From positions 668 to 10,130 of the forward strand of contig PMKB01000130.1 in NCBI GenBank assembly GCA_003157595.1: a stretch of DNA of 9,463 nucleotides. Direction: 5' to 3'. Below, one piece after another: positions 1 through 6,743 of the stretch; position 1 is the stretch's first letter, and every line of letters starts with the position of its first letter. The notes beneath the pieces were generated by a model that worked only from the letters and a program-made list of their open reading frames with translations, had not been told where the DNA came from and ran no database searches. The DNA is from Solirubrobacterales bacterium. GTDB lineage: Bacteria; Actinomycetota; Thermoleophilia; Solirubrobacterales; Solirubrobacteraceae. A program made the position numbers and the translations under genes.

Positions 1-14
1 TCACTTGCCTCAGC

Positions 15-1322
15 TCAGGTGTTGACCTTGTAGCCTTGCAGTTTCGCGTAGGCCACGACCTGTGCCTGGGTGTTCTTCATCGCTGTCGCAAACGTCTCCT
101 GACCCAGCGATGCTTCACCGAGCTGATCCTGAAGCACCGTGTAGACCTCGATTTGGAACGGGCTGAACTGGAAGTTCGTGTTAACCTCGGTCGAGGCCTT
201 GGCAAACAGCTTGTTGACTTGCTGGCCGCCGTAGAAGGCGACCGACTGGTTAGCGTAGGACGGACTGTTTGCCAGAGACTTGAGCGTCGGGTACAGGGAC
301 TGGGTGTTGGCGAACTCGCTCGCCGACTGCGTGTTTGTGTTGAGCCAGTCCGCGAACTCTGCCGCCTGCTTCGGATATTTGCTCTGGGAGGTGACCGCGC
401 TGGTCGAGCCACCCCAGTTGCCATTGATCGGGGCGCCCTTGGTGCTCCACCGCGGGGTCAGCGCCGCACCCCATTTGCCGGACGTCGAAGACGCGACGCC
501 CTCGAGGAACACAGGGGCCCAGGCAGCTGCCGGCGTCATGCTCGCATACGTGCCGTTGGTCAGGTCCGTGTACCAAGCGGTCTCGAAGTCCGGCTGCGCC
601 GCGACGTCACCGGCATAGATCAGCTTGCCCCAGAACTCGGCCCAGTTCTTGATCGTCGGGCTGTCGAGGTTGATCGTGATGGTGGTGCCCTTGACCGTGA
701 ACGGCTTCGCGCCCGTCTGCCAGATCATCCCAAACAGCGCGCCACCGTCGTTGACCGGGAAGTCGGCGAGGTAGTCACTCGGGTTCGCCGCGTGCAGCTT
801 GACGGCGTCAGCTGCGAACTGAGTCCACGTCGTCGGCACAGTCAGGCCGTACTGCTGGAAGATGTCCGTGCGATAGAGCATCCCGAGCGGTCCCGAGTCC
901 TGCGGGATCGCCCAGACCGTCTTGCTGTTCGGCGAGACCTGGTTCCAGACCCAATTCACGAACAGTTTTCCGGTGTTCGCCGGGATGTACTTGGCGATGT
1001 TGGCGAGGCCGTGGAGCGCGACGTACTGCGGGATGTACTGGTACTCGACCTGGACGACGTCCGGCGCCCCCGAACCGGCCTGCAGAGCGGTCGTCAGCTT
1101 CTGATACTCCGTCTCGCCCTGACCCGCGTTGACGTAGTTGACCTGGATGCCGGGATGACTGGCGTTGAATTGGTTTACCTCGGTTTGGATGTTGGGCACC
1201 CACGACCAGAAGGTGATCTGGACTGGCGACTGAGCGGCCGCAAGGCCCGGGATGGTGGCGACGCACACTCCCGCGGCCACTGACGCGGCAATCACGAGCC
1301 GCCGGATGGAACGGAATCTCAT
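15..1322 (-). CDS. ABC transporter extracellular sugar-binding protein (family 1)
   Basis: This 435-residue protein is the solute receptor of an ABC sugar importer: it captures a sugar outside the membrane and delivers it to two permeases. Length and pattern fit the SBP_bac_1 family: a mature start reading QITFWSWVPN, then a long alpha/beta body rich in Trp, Tyr and Asn, as in oligosaccharide binders. Residues 1-31 form a Sec signal: Arg-rich start (MRFRSIRR), hydrophobic stretch, and a likely cut after AAA-Q. I see no lipobox; the only early Cys sits in AGVC, a poor match, so the anchor is unclear. The ATG at 1322 is supported by a strong Shine-Dalgarno. It diverges from the LacI-type gene across a shared operator array. 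The permease genes are expected just beyond the left edge: after the TGA stop, a GAGG and a GTG lie at the very border. Substrate is inferred only from the neighbouring glycosidase. Confidence 0.9.
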   Translation of the reverse strand: MRFRSIRRLVIAASVAAGVCVATIPGLAAAQSPVQITFWSWVPNIQTEVNQFNASHPGIQVNYVNAGQGETEYQKLTTALQAGSGAPDVVQVEYQYIPQYVALHGLANIAKYIPANTGKLFVNWVWNQVSPNSKTVWAIPQDSGPLGMLYRTDIFQQYGLTVPTTWTQFAADAVKLHAANPSDYLADFPVNDGGALFGMIWQTGAKPFTVKGTTITINLDSPTIKNWAEFWGKLIYAGDVAAQPDFETAWYTDLTNGTYASMTPAAAWAPVFLEGVASSTSGKWGAALTPRWSTKGAPINGNWGGSTSAVTSQSKYPKQAAEFADWLNTNTQSASEFANTQSLYPTLKSLANSPSYANQSVAFYGGQQVNKLFAKASTEVNTNFQFSPFQIEVYTVLQDQLGEASLGQETFATAMKNTQAQVVAYAKLQGYKVNT

Positions 1323-1327
1323 TCGAA

Positions 1328-1336
1328 CCCCTCCTC
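1328..1336 (-). promoter_or_regulatory. Ribosome-binding site of the sugar-binding protein
   Basis: On the minus strand GAGGAGGGG ends five bases before the ATG at 1322. It is a strong match to the 16S rRNA tail and fixes the start of the binding-protein gene. It leaves only a short leader between the operator array and the start codon. Confidence 0.75.
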
Positions 1337-1345
1337 GGGTTAGCC

Positions 1346-1383
1346 GTTATCGATCACTGTGATCGATCACTGTGATCGATCAC
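1346..1383. promoter_or_regulatory. Three tandem LacI-type operators, period 13 bp
   Basis: Directly visible are two perfect 12-bp palindromes GTGATCGATCAC at 1359-1370 and 1372-1383, preceded by GTTATCGATCAC at 1346-1357 (one mismatch). All have a central CpG, as is usual for LacI-family operators, and the centres are exactly 13 bp apart. The half-site GTGATC differs at one base from GTGAGC of the ideal lac operator, and the adjacent regulator has a LacI-like recognition helix (VSHQTVSRV versus VSYQTVSRV in LacI). The array lies between two divergent starts, 24 bp from the binding-protein ATG and 26 bp from the preferred regulator start, so it should control the importer and also autoregulate the repressor gene. 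Alternating odd-centred palindromes (GATCACTGTGATC) are a by-product of the repeat. Confidence 0.8.
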
Positions 1384-1409
1384 ATCAGGTGGCTGCTAGC
1401 ATAGGAGCC

Positions 1410-2462
1410 GTGCCAACCCCTGTCAAGGTCGAACCCGCGCTCGACAGGTCGAGGCGGTCCACGATCCACGATGTCGCGGCTCGGGCCGGCGTTTCGCATC
1501 AGACCGTCTCGCGCGTGATCAACGAAAGCGCGGCCGTATCGGCCTTGACGCGCGAGCGCGTCAAGGCCGTGATCGAAGAGTTGAGCTATGTTCCTAGCTC
1601 GATCGCGCGCGGGGTCCGCCTCAACCGCACGCATACGCTCGGCGTCGTCACGGATAACATCTCGGACTTCGCCTTCGGCCACATCATCGCCGGCGCCGAG
1701 GGCGAGGCTCGGCGGCGCGGCTACTTCCTTGTCATCGGGAGCGTCGAGCGCGGCGCCGATGAGAGCAGCTACTTGCGGCTCATGCTCGAGCGCCGAGTCG
1801 AAGGCGTCATCCTTGTCCGGCCTGGCGTGCCGTTCCTCGGCGATCACCTCGAACTCTTCGAGCGGGCCGGCGTGCCGTTCGTCCTCGTGGGCACGAGCGT
1901 TGTCCCCGGCGTCGACGTCGTCGAAAGCGACAATCACGAGGGCGGCTACCAAGCGACGCGGCATCTTCTCGAGCTCGGCCACCGACAGATCGCAACGATT
2001 CTCGGACCCGCGGGTTGGCCGCCCGCAATAGAGCGCTTCGAGGGCTGCCAGCAAGCCCTCCGTGATTTCGGCCTGAGCTCCGATGACCTGCTCGAAGAGC
2101 GTGCCGAGGATTGGGGGATCGAAGCAGGCGAGGCGGCAGCTTCGAGGCTCCTGGCCCGAGGCTCGAAGTTCACGGCGCTGTTCGCTCACAGCGATCTGAT
2201 CGCGCTCGGCGCGATCGCACGTCTGCGCGCGGCTGGTTTGCACGTCCCCGACCTGGTCTCGGTGGTCGGCTTCGACGACCTGCCCGTCGCGGCGGTGGTC
2301 GACCCGCCGCTCACCACGGTCCACCAGGCGACAGAGGAGAAGGGCGCGTTCGCGGCCGAGCTCCTCCTTGCGCACCTAAGCGGCGCTGGCGCTCTCCAAG
2401 GCCGCGTGCACGTTCTGCCGTGTGACCTCGTCCTGCGCAGCAGCACGCTCCCGCTGGCTTAG
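1410..2462 (+). CDS. LacI-family transcriptional regulator
   Basis: This is a sugar-responsive DNA-binding repressor, 350 residues from the chosen GTG at 1410. The helix-turn-helix is at about residues 17-38 (STIHDVAARAGVSHQTVSRV), followed by the hinge region (YVPSSIARGVR) and a periplasmic-binding-like effector domain from about residue 49 (HTLGVV) to the end. Typical late motifs are visible: HSDLIALGAIARL, VVGFDDLP and DPPLTTVHQ. The start is uncertain. The frame is open from a GTG at 1359, but that lies inside the operators; GTGs at 1389 and 1410 are better. AGGAG precedes 1410 with only a 2-base gap. Starting at 1410 gives the normal family length and a short tail before the helix-turn-helix. 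At the hinge position that is usually Leu and inserts into the central CpG, this protein reads Val (ARGVR). It probably represses the divergent importer gene, itself and the downstream DUF1349 and hydrolase genes; the inducer is unknown. Confidence 0.92.
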   Translation: MPTPVKVEPALDRSRRSTIHDVAARAGVSHQTVSRVINESAAVSALTRERVKAVIEELSYVPSSIARGVRLNRTHTLGVVTDNISDFAFGHIIAGAEGEARRRGYFLVIGSVERGADESSYLRLMLERRVEGVILVRPGVPFLGDHLELFERAGVPFVLVGTSVVPGVDVVESDNHEGGYQATRHLLELGHRQIATILGPAGWPPAIERFEGCQQALRDFGLSSDDLLEERAEDWGIEAGEAAASRLLARGSKFTALFAHSDLIALGAIARLRAAGLHVPDLVSVVGFDDLPVAAVVDPPLTTVHQATEEKGAFAAELLLAHLSGAGALQGRVHVLPCDLVLRSSTLPLA

Positions 2463-2532
2463 ACGTCGGCCCGGACGGGTCTATGCCCACCGCCAGCCAC
2501 CGCGACTGCGTAGTCCAACGACCAGATCACAC

Positions 2533-2538
2533 GAGGAG
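2533..2538 (+). promoter_or_regulatory. Ribosome-binding site of the DUF1349 gene
   Basis: GAGGAG lies four bases before the ATG at 2543 and decides this start over the longer open frame. No convincing terminator separates it from the LacI-type gene; the CCCGGACGGG palindrome near 2471 has only a 4-bp stem and no T-run. Confidence 0.65.
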
Positions 2539-2542
2539 CCAC

Positions 2543-3169
2543 ATGACCATCGCATGGGACGTGCCCGGACTTCCATTCGCCCTCTCGCCGTCGTCCGCCG
2601 AGGCGTGGACAAACGACACGGCGACTGGGACGGTGACGGCCCGAGCTGCCGCCCACAGTGACATCTTCATCGACCCGGGATCGGACAACCAGCTCAACTC
2701 CGAGTCGATGCTCAATGCCGCGACCCTGCTTGGCATTCCCCCGAACGGCGACTTCCAATTCAGCGCTCGCGTCACCGTCGAGTTCGCCTCCACCTTTGAC
2801 GCTGGAGCCCTGCTCGTGTGGATCGACGACCGCCACTGGGCCAAGCTCTGCTTCGAGTATTCCCCCCAACCGGAACCGATGATCGTCTCGGTCGTGGCCC
2901 GCGGCGTTGCAGACGACGCCAACGCCTTCACCGTCGAAGACCGGACGGCGTGGCTACGTGTCTCCCGAATCGATAACGCGTTCGCCTACCACGCCTCCCT
3001 CGACGGCAAGACCTGGCGGATGGTCCGCTTCTTCGCGATTGACGACGGATCGACTCCCGCTTCCATTGGTTTCGAGGCACAGTCGCCGAACGGTGACGGC
3101 TGCGTCGTCACGTTCGACGACATCCAGTTCACGCGCGAGCGCCTACGCGACCTGCGCTCGGGCTCGTGA
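2543..3169 (+). CDS. DUF1349 (concanavalin-like) domain protein
   Basis: This 208-residue cytoplasmic protein has no signal peptide or membrane segment. It resembles DUF1349 proteins, which adopt a concanavalin/lectin-like beta-sandwich. Family-like landmarks in order are: a start of the type W-x-x-P-G-L-P-F, the segment IFIDPGSDNQLNSESMLNAA, beta strands FQFSARVTVEF, the core GALLVWIDDRHWAKLCFEY, WLRVSRIDNAFAYHASLDGK, and the closing IGFEAQSPNGDGCVVTFDDI. The start is the ATG at 2543 because GAGGAG lies four bases upstream; an upstream in-frame extension to 2483 lacks such support. It follows the regulator by 80 bp and precedes the glucuronidase-like gene, so it is probably co-transcribed. 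Members of this family often sit beside sugar-use genes, but no reaction is firmly assigned; carbohydrate binding is an inference from the fold. Confidence 0.82.
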   Translation: MTIAWDVPGLPFALSPSSAEAWTNDTATGTVTARAAAHSDIFIDPGSDNQLNSESMLNAATLLGIPPNGDFQFSARVTVEFASTFDAGALLVWIDDRHWAKLCFEYSPQPEPMIVSVVARGVADDANAFTVEDRTAWLRVSRIDNAFAYHASLDGKTWRMVRFFAIDDGSTPASIGFEAQSPNGDGCVVTFDDIQFTRERLRDLRSGS

Positions 3170-3333
3170 CTCAAGGCCAATCGAGCACAGTTCGTGCGCA
3201 CCAGGCGCGGGCCGATGCCTCGGTCAGCGTGAGCGCCGGACCCGCCGCCACTACTGCACCAGCGGGCACCGATCCCCCCGCCGCGCACGGAGCACGGACC
3301 GTGGACCAACCAGGAGAAAGCGGCAGGTGAGGA
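3170..3333. other. Intergenic stretch with no recognised feature
   Basis: These 164 bases lie between the DUF1349 stop and the likely start of the hydrolase. I see no convincing gene, terminator or promoter. The hydrolase frame is closed by a TGA at 3328-3330, so the gene cannot extend further upstream in this frame. Confidence 0.5.
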
Positions 3334-5049
3334 GTGGGACGTCGCGTAGCTACACACCTTCGTCGGCGGGTCACCTCGCTCGATGGGCTATGGGACTTCT
3401 GCTTGCTGGGCGACATGGGGCCGGAGAACGTTGACATCGGGGCCATCTCCTTCGACGCCACGATGGCGGTGCCCGGCTGTTGAGACGCGACCCCGGCCTA
3501 CGCGGGCCAGAGAGGGCTAGCCGCCTACCGGAGGGTGGCCTACGTGGCCGACAGCACCCCTCACGAGCTGGTGTTCGGCTCGGTCCAGCACTGGTGCAAG
3601 GTGTTCGTGGACGGCCAACAACTCGCCGAGCACGCCGGCGGGTTCACCCGCTTCCGAGTCGCGTTGCCGGTTGGCCCCGCAAGGCCGGTGACCATTGTCG
3701 TCCTGGTCGACAACCGCGACGACCCTGTCCGCTCCCCCCTCCACCGGCACTTCTACGACTGGTACCACTACGGGGGGATCGCAGGCCACATCGAGCTCCA
3801 CCGGCTCGGTGAAGCGTGGCTTGCTGAGGTGCGTTACCAGACCGTCGCTGTGGTCCCCGAGCCGGTGGTCCAACTCGTGGTTGAAGCCAGAGCCACAACA
3901 GGTCCTCGCCGCGAAAGCCTGGCGGTCTTCGTTGATGGCGCGCGGGTGCACGACGAGGTGGTCGAACTGACCTCAACGAAGACCTTGGTGCGGCACTTGG
4001 CCCTTCCGGGGGTCAGCACCTGGTCGCTCGAGGACCCAGCGCTCCATCTCCTGGAGATCACCTTCGGCGCAGACGATTGGCGGGGACGCGTCGGCCTACG
4101 AACGGTGGAGGTCAAGGGCAGGGACTTGGCAGTGAACGACCGTCCCGCCCGGCTGTTCGGCGTCAATCGCCATGACTTGCACCCCGACCATGGCTCCGCC
4201 CTGCCCGATGACCAACGGTTGTCGGATCTCCAGTTGATCGCAGGGCTTGGCGCCAACTTCGTGCGCGGTGCCCACTATCCCCAGGACGAAGGCTTCTTGG
4301 ACCTGTGCGATGAGCACGGGATCGCGGTGTGGTGCGAAGCCACTGCCTGGCAGCCGGGCCCCGACCAACTCGCCAACGACAGCTGGTTGGCCGCCGCCGA
4401 GCGCAACATCGACGAGATGGTGGCGATGGCGGCCAACCACCCGTCCGTGCTTATCTGGGGGTGCTGCAACGAAGGTGCGAGCAAGGATCCAACGTGCCGG
4501 CCAGGGTTCGAGCGGCTCCTCCGCCGCCTAAGGGCGCTCGACGCCAGCCGGCCGGTTACCTACGCCGCCATGGACCCTTTCCGAGCACCGGAAGTGTCAG
4601 CCGACCTGGCCGACATCGTGGCCGTGAACACCTACCCCGGCTGGTACTGGGGCGGGATCGAAGACATAGCGGGCGAGCTGGACCGCATCGAGGCCGCGGT
4701 CAAGGCGGCGGGGCTCGATGACCGTCCTCTCGTCGTCGCCGAGATCGGTGCCGAGGCGATCGCGGGATGGAACGACCGGGCGGCAGAACGCTGGAGCGAG
4801 GAACACCAAGCTCACCTCATCGAGTCGGTGCTTGCCAATGCCACGAGCCCGGGCCGCTCGATCGTTGGCGTCGCCCTCTGGGTGTTTGCTGACTTCCGCG
4901 TGGGCGACCGGTACCCCGGCGATCTGCGACGACCGCGCGCGCATAACAACAAGGGGATCTTCGACGAGTACCGCCGCCCAAAGCTGAGCGCCGACGCCGT
5001 CCAACGCGGACTGGCACTTCTAGAGGGCGCTCGAAAAGAACAGCCCTAA
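3334..5049 (+). pseudogene. Beta-glucuronidase-like glycoside hydrolase (GH2) with an in-frame TGA
   Basis: Read through one stop, this frame encodes about 571 residues resembling family 2 beta-glucuronidases (E. coli UidA, 603), which hydrolyse beta-glucuronides in the cytoplasm. The jelly-roll domain begins with SLDGLWDFCLLGDMGPEN and MAVPGC, then TGA at codon 50 (3481-3483), then DATPAYAGQRGLAAYRR. Next come an immunoglobulin-like domain and a TIM barrel. The catalytic region shows GVNRHD (about 276-281), acid/base E380 in WGCCNEG, nucleophile E470 in VVAEIGAE, and the glucuronic-acid-recognising N-x-K in HNNKGIF (N538, K540). The UGA most simply replaces TGG. The upstream frame is clearly coding: 35 of the 39 codons before the stop end in G or C. 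A GTG at 3535 opens a 504-codon frame, but the GGAGG touches it and that product lacks the first beta-strands, so activity is doubtful. The chosen GTG 3334 is tentative. Sequencing error is the main alternative to a true mutation. Confidence 0.85.
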
Positions 5050-5098
5050 ACCGATGCCTTGTTCCCGAGTCTCAGCTTCGTGCAGGGGCTCGTCAGCC

Positions 5099-5690
5099 TC
5101 AACTGTCGAGGGCGTCACGGGCGTGTTCGAGTAGCGCTCTCGCTGCCGGCGAGTGGCGTCGGCGGTCTCGCCAGCACAGCGAGAGCGTGTGGTCGAACTG
5201 TTCGCCTACGAGCTCGACGTACGCTACTTGGGGTCCCGGCGAGGCCGCGTCGGAGCGAGGCAGGATCGCGATGCCGAGACCGGCGGCGGCGAACGCCCGG
5301 ATCCGGGTCACCTCGCGCGACTCAAAGACGATCCGGGGTTCGAAACCGGCGTCCGCGGCCGCGCGCAGCACGGCGGTCCTGATCGTGGCGCCCGGCGGGG
5401 AGACCACAAAGTCCTCATCGCGAAGCTGGTCGACTGCCAGCTGCTGCGTGGTTGCCAGTGGATGGTACGCGGGAAGCACGGCCACCAGACGCTCGACGGC
5501 AAGCGGCCGGACCTCGAGGCCGCGGCAGTCATCCGGCTCGACGATCGTGAGGATTCCAATGTCGACTCGGTCCTCGCGCAGCTCGGCGGCGAGGTTGACC
5601 GACAGGTCCTCACGCACCGCCAGCTCGATCGCGGGGGCTCGTGACCGCTCGCAGCGTGCTAGCGACCGTCTGCGTTGCGGCGACCACTCG
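5099..5690 (-). pseudogene. LysR-family regulator remnant, DNA-binding domain lost
   Basis: The 172-codon frame from a GTG at 5617 encodes the effector-binding half of a LysR regulator: REDLSVNLAAELREDRVDIG, the RLVAVLPAYHPLA strand, FVVSPPGATIR, and RIRAFAAAGLGIAILPRSD. Homology continues upstream of that GTG (RAPAIELAV), so 5617 is not a true start. Near 5645-5690 a different frame reads RVVAATQTVASTL, a plausible start of the effector domain. That frame closes at a TAG (5691-5693). This implies a frameshift, probably with a small deletion. No helix-turn-helix, normally the first 60 or so residues, is present; the oxidoreductase stop lies only about 30 bases beyond. The protein cannot bind DNA in the usual way. 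It follows the oxidoreductase on the same strand. Confidence 0.75.
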
Positions 5691-5723
5691 CTAGCCGCGC
5701 CGGCGACTGGGCCACCTGGACCG

Positions 5724-5839
5724 CTAGTTTGCCGCGTAGACCCCGCGGCGCTGCAGTTCGTCGCACGCGAGCACGTCGAGCAGGGCCGTGGCGAGATCCG
5801 CGTAGGTGATGCTGCGTCCGCCGCGGACAGGCTCTGGGC
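5724..5839 (-). pseudogene. C-terminal fragment of the interrupted NAD(P)-binding oxidoreductase
   Basis: This is the last part of the gene split by the IS5-family element. It reads PEPVRGGRSITYADLATALL and on to RRGVYAAN and a TAG at 5724-5726, the typical end of small NAD(P)-binding reductases in which the final helix holds conserved DLA. It has no start of its own and is separated from its N-terminal part by 898 bp of insertion sequence plus the duplicated target. Confidence 0.85.
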
Positions 5840-5842
5840 TAA
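5840..5842. repeat. TAA target duplication of the IS5-family element, left copy
   Basis: TAA is found directly outside both ends (also 6741-6743). Removing the element and one copy restores the oxidoreductase frame, which confirms this 3-bp duplication. Confidence 0.85.
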
Positions 5843-5860
5843 GAACTCGAATCACAATGA
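5843..5860. repeat. IS5-family terminal inverted repeat, transposase 3' end
   Basis: GAACTCGAATCACAATGA, matched in inverted orientation at 6723-6740 without mismatch. The transposase stop codon (TGA on the minus strand at 5852-5854) lies inside this repeat. Confidence 0.93.
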
Positions 5861-6660
5861 GGCGAGTCGTCGGTGGCAGACGAGGCAGCAGGCGATCGCG
5901 AGGAATGCTTCGTGGATCTCGTCGCGGCGGTCGTAGCGGACGAGCAGTCGTTTGTAGTGGTGTAGCCAGGCGAAGGTGCGCTCGACGACCCAGCGGACGC
6001 GGCCCAGGCCGGAGCCGTGTGCGACGCCGCGTCGGGCGATCTCGGGAGTGATGCCGCGCTGGCGTAGCTGGCGTCGGTACTTGTCGTGGTCGTAGCCGCG
6101 ATCAGCGGCCACCCGGTCGGGCCGGCGGCGGGGTCGCCCGACCAGGCCGGCGACCGGCGGAATTCGCTCAAGCAGCGGGATCAGCTGGGTGACGTCGTTG
6201 CGGTTGCCGCCGGTCAGCGTCCAGGCGAGCGGCAGACCGCTGGGGTCTACGAGCAGGTGATGCTTGGAGCCGTTTCGGCCTCTGTCCACCGGGCTCGGGC
6301 CCGTTTTGGAGCCCCCTTTTTCGCTTGCACGTGACTTGAGTCAGCGACCGCCCGCGACCACTCAAGCTCCCCCGCAGCACGCAACTCGCCAAGCAGCAAC
6401 TGGTGCAGACGCTCCCACACACCGGCCTGCTGCCACTCATCAAGGCGGCGGTAGCACGTCGAGCCCGAGCCGACCCCCAGCTCGCGCGGCAGATGCCGCC
6501 ACGCGATCCCCGTGTGCAACACGAACAGGATGCCCTGCAGCGCCTCCCGGTCACCAAGACGCTTGCGACCCGGGTAGCGAAACCGCCGCTCGACGCTCGG
6601 TAGCAGCGCCTCGATCCGCTCCCACAGCCCATCCGAGACAACCCACGGCGCAACAGCCAT
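5852..6660 (-). CDS. IS5-family DDE transposase made by -1 frameshifting
   Basis: This enzyme cuts and joins the element's ends. The first frame runs from ATG 6660 (MAVAPWVVSDGLW) and alone gives 137 residues ending at 6247. The second is open from about 6289 (DRGRNGSKHHLLVD) to the TGA at 5852. A -1 slip at an A5G5 run (6312-6321) yields a 269-residue protein with the family's canonical join, KKGGSKTGPSPVDRG. The DDE residues are D107 in VADSSH, D187 in AADRGYD and E227 in WVVERTFAW. An N-terminal DUF4096-like region (SDGLWERIEALLP, PGRKRLGDREAL) is typical of the group. A GAGGGGG five bases before ATG 6660 supports the start. The upstream oxidoreductase frame continues into this one, so a longer fusion can also be made. 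Confidence 0.9.
6312..6321 (-). promoter_or_regulatory. -1 ribosomal frameshift site (A5G5)
   Basis: The minus strand reads GCG AAA AAG GGG GCT in the first frame. A tandem slip of one base on A-AAG-GGG re-pairs AAG to AAA and GGG to GGG perfectly, and enters the second frame as GGC TCC AAA. The resulting join matches the usual single-frame relatives. Two-frame organisation with -1 slippage is known for part of the IS5 family. A stimulatory structure was not established. Confidence 0.75.
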
Positions 6661-6722
6661 CGGCACCCCCTCAAGTCTGAGGACAGATGCCGACAGAATT
6701 CGCCGCCACAACCCAACCACCT

Positions 6723-6740
6723 TCATTGTGATTCGAGTTC
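6723..6740. repeat. IS5-family terminal inverted repeat, transposase 5' end
   Basis: This is the inverted partner of 5843-5860, 18 of 18 bases. On the minus strand the repeat contains an ATG (6724-6726) that is in frame with the transposase and could be an alternative start 22 codons upstream. Confidence 0.93.
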
Positions 6741-6743
6741 TAA
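6741..6743. repeat. TAA target duplication of the IS5-family element, right copy
   Basis: Second copy of the TAA at 5840-5842, adjoining the element's transposase 5' end and the N-terminal oxidoreductase fragment. Confidence 0.85.

Larger units (their letters stand above)
5843..6740 (-). mobile_element. IS5-family insertion sequence, complete, 898 bp
   Basis: Both ends carry the same 18-bp perfect inverted repeat, GAACTCGAATCACAATGA, and the flanks show a 3-bp TAA duplication (5840-5842 and 6741-6743). Length, ends, short T-A-containing target and a two-frame DDE transposase fit the IS5 family, probably the IS427 or IS1031 subgroup. It is inserted in an oxidoreductase gene in the same orientation. 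The intact ends and exact duplication suggest a recent insertion that may still be mobile. Confidence 0.93.

Noticed and set aside
36..1283. A 415-codon open frame on the plus strand opposite the sugar-binding protein
   Set aside because: It is Arg/Val/Asp-rich shadow sequence with no family resemblance; the minus-strand gene has a signal peptide, ribosome-binding site and clear homology.
1346..1383. CRP-type binding site (TGTGA...TCACA)
   Set aside because: The spacing between TGTGA and TCAC is 4, not 6, and the CpG-centred palindrome beside a LacI-type regulator is a better fit.
2466..2485. Rho-independent terminator after the LacI-type gene
   Set aside because: The CCCGGACGGG palindrome has only a 4-bp stem and no T-run.
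3481..3483. TGA read as selenocysteine or as Trp by a changed genetic code
   Set aside because: TGA ends intact genes in this window (binding protein, DUF1349), and the position corresponds to a structural aromatic residue, not a catalytic Cys. Mutation or sequencing error is simpler.
5187..5936. A 249-codon plus-strand gene
   Set aside because: It is Arg/Ser/Thr-rich, crosses the LysR remnant, the oxidoreductase end and the IS5-family end, and has no recognisable domain.
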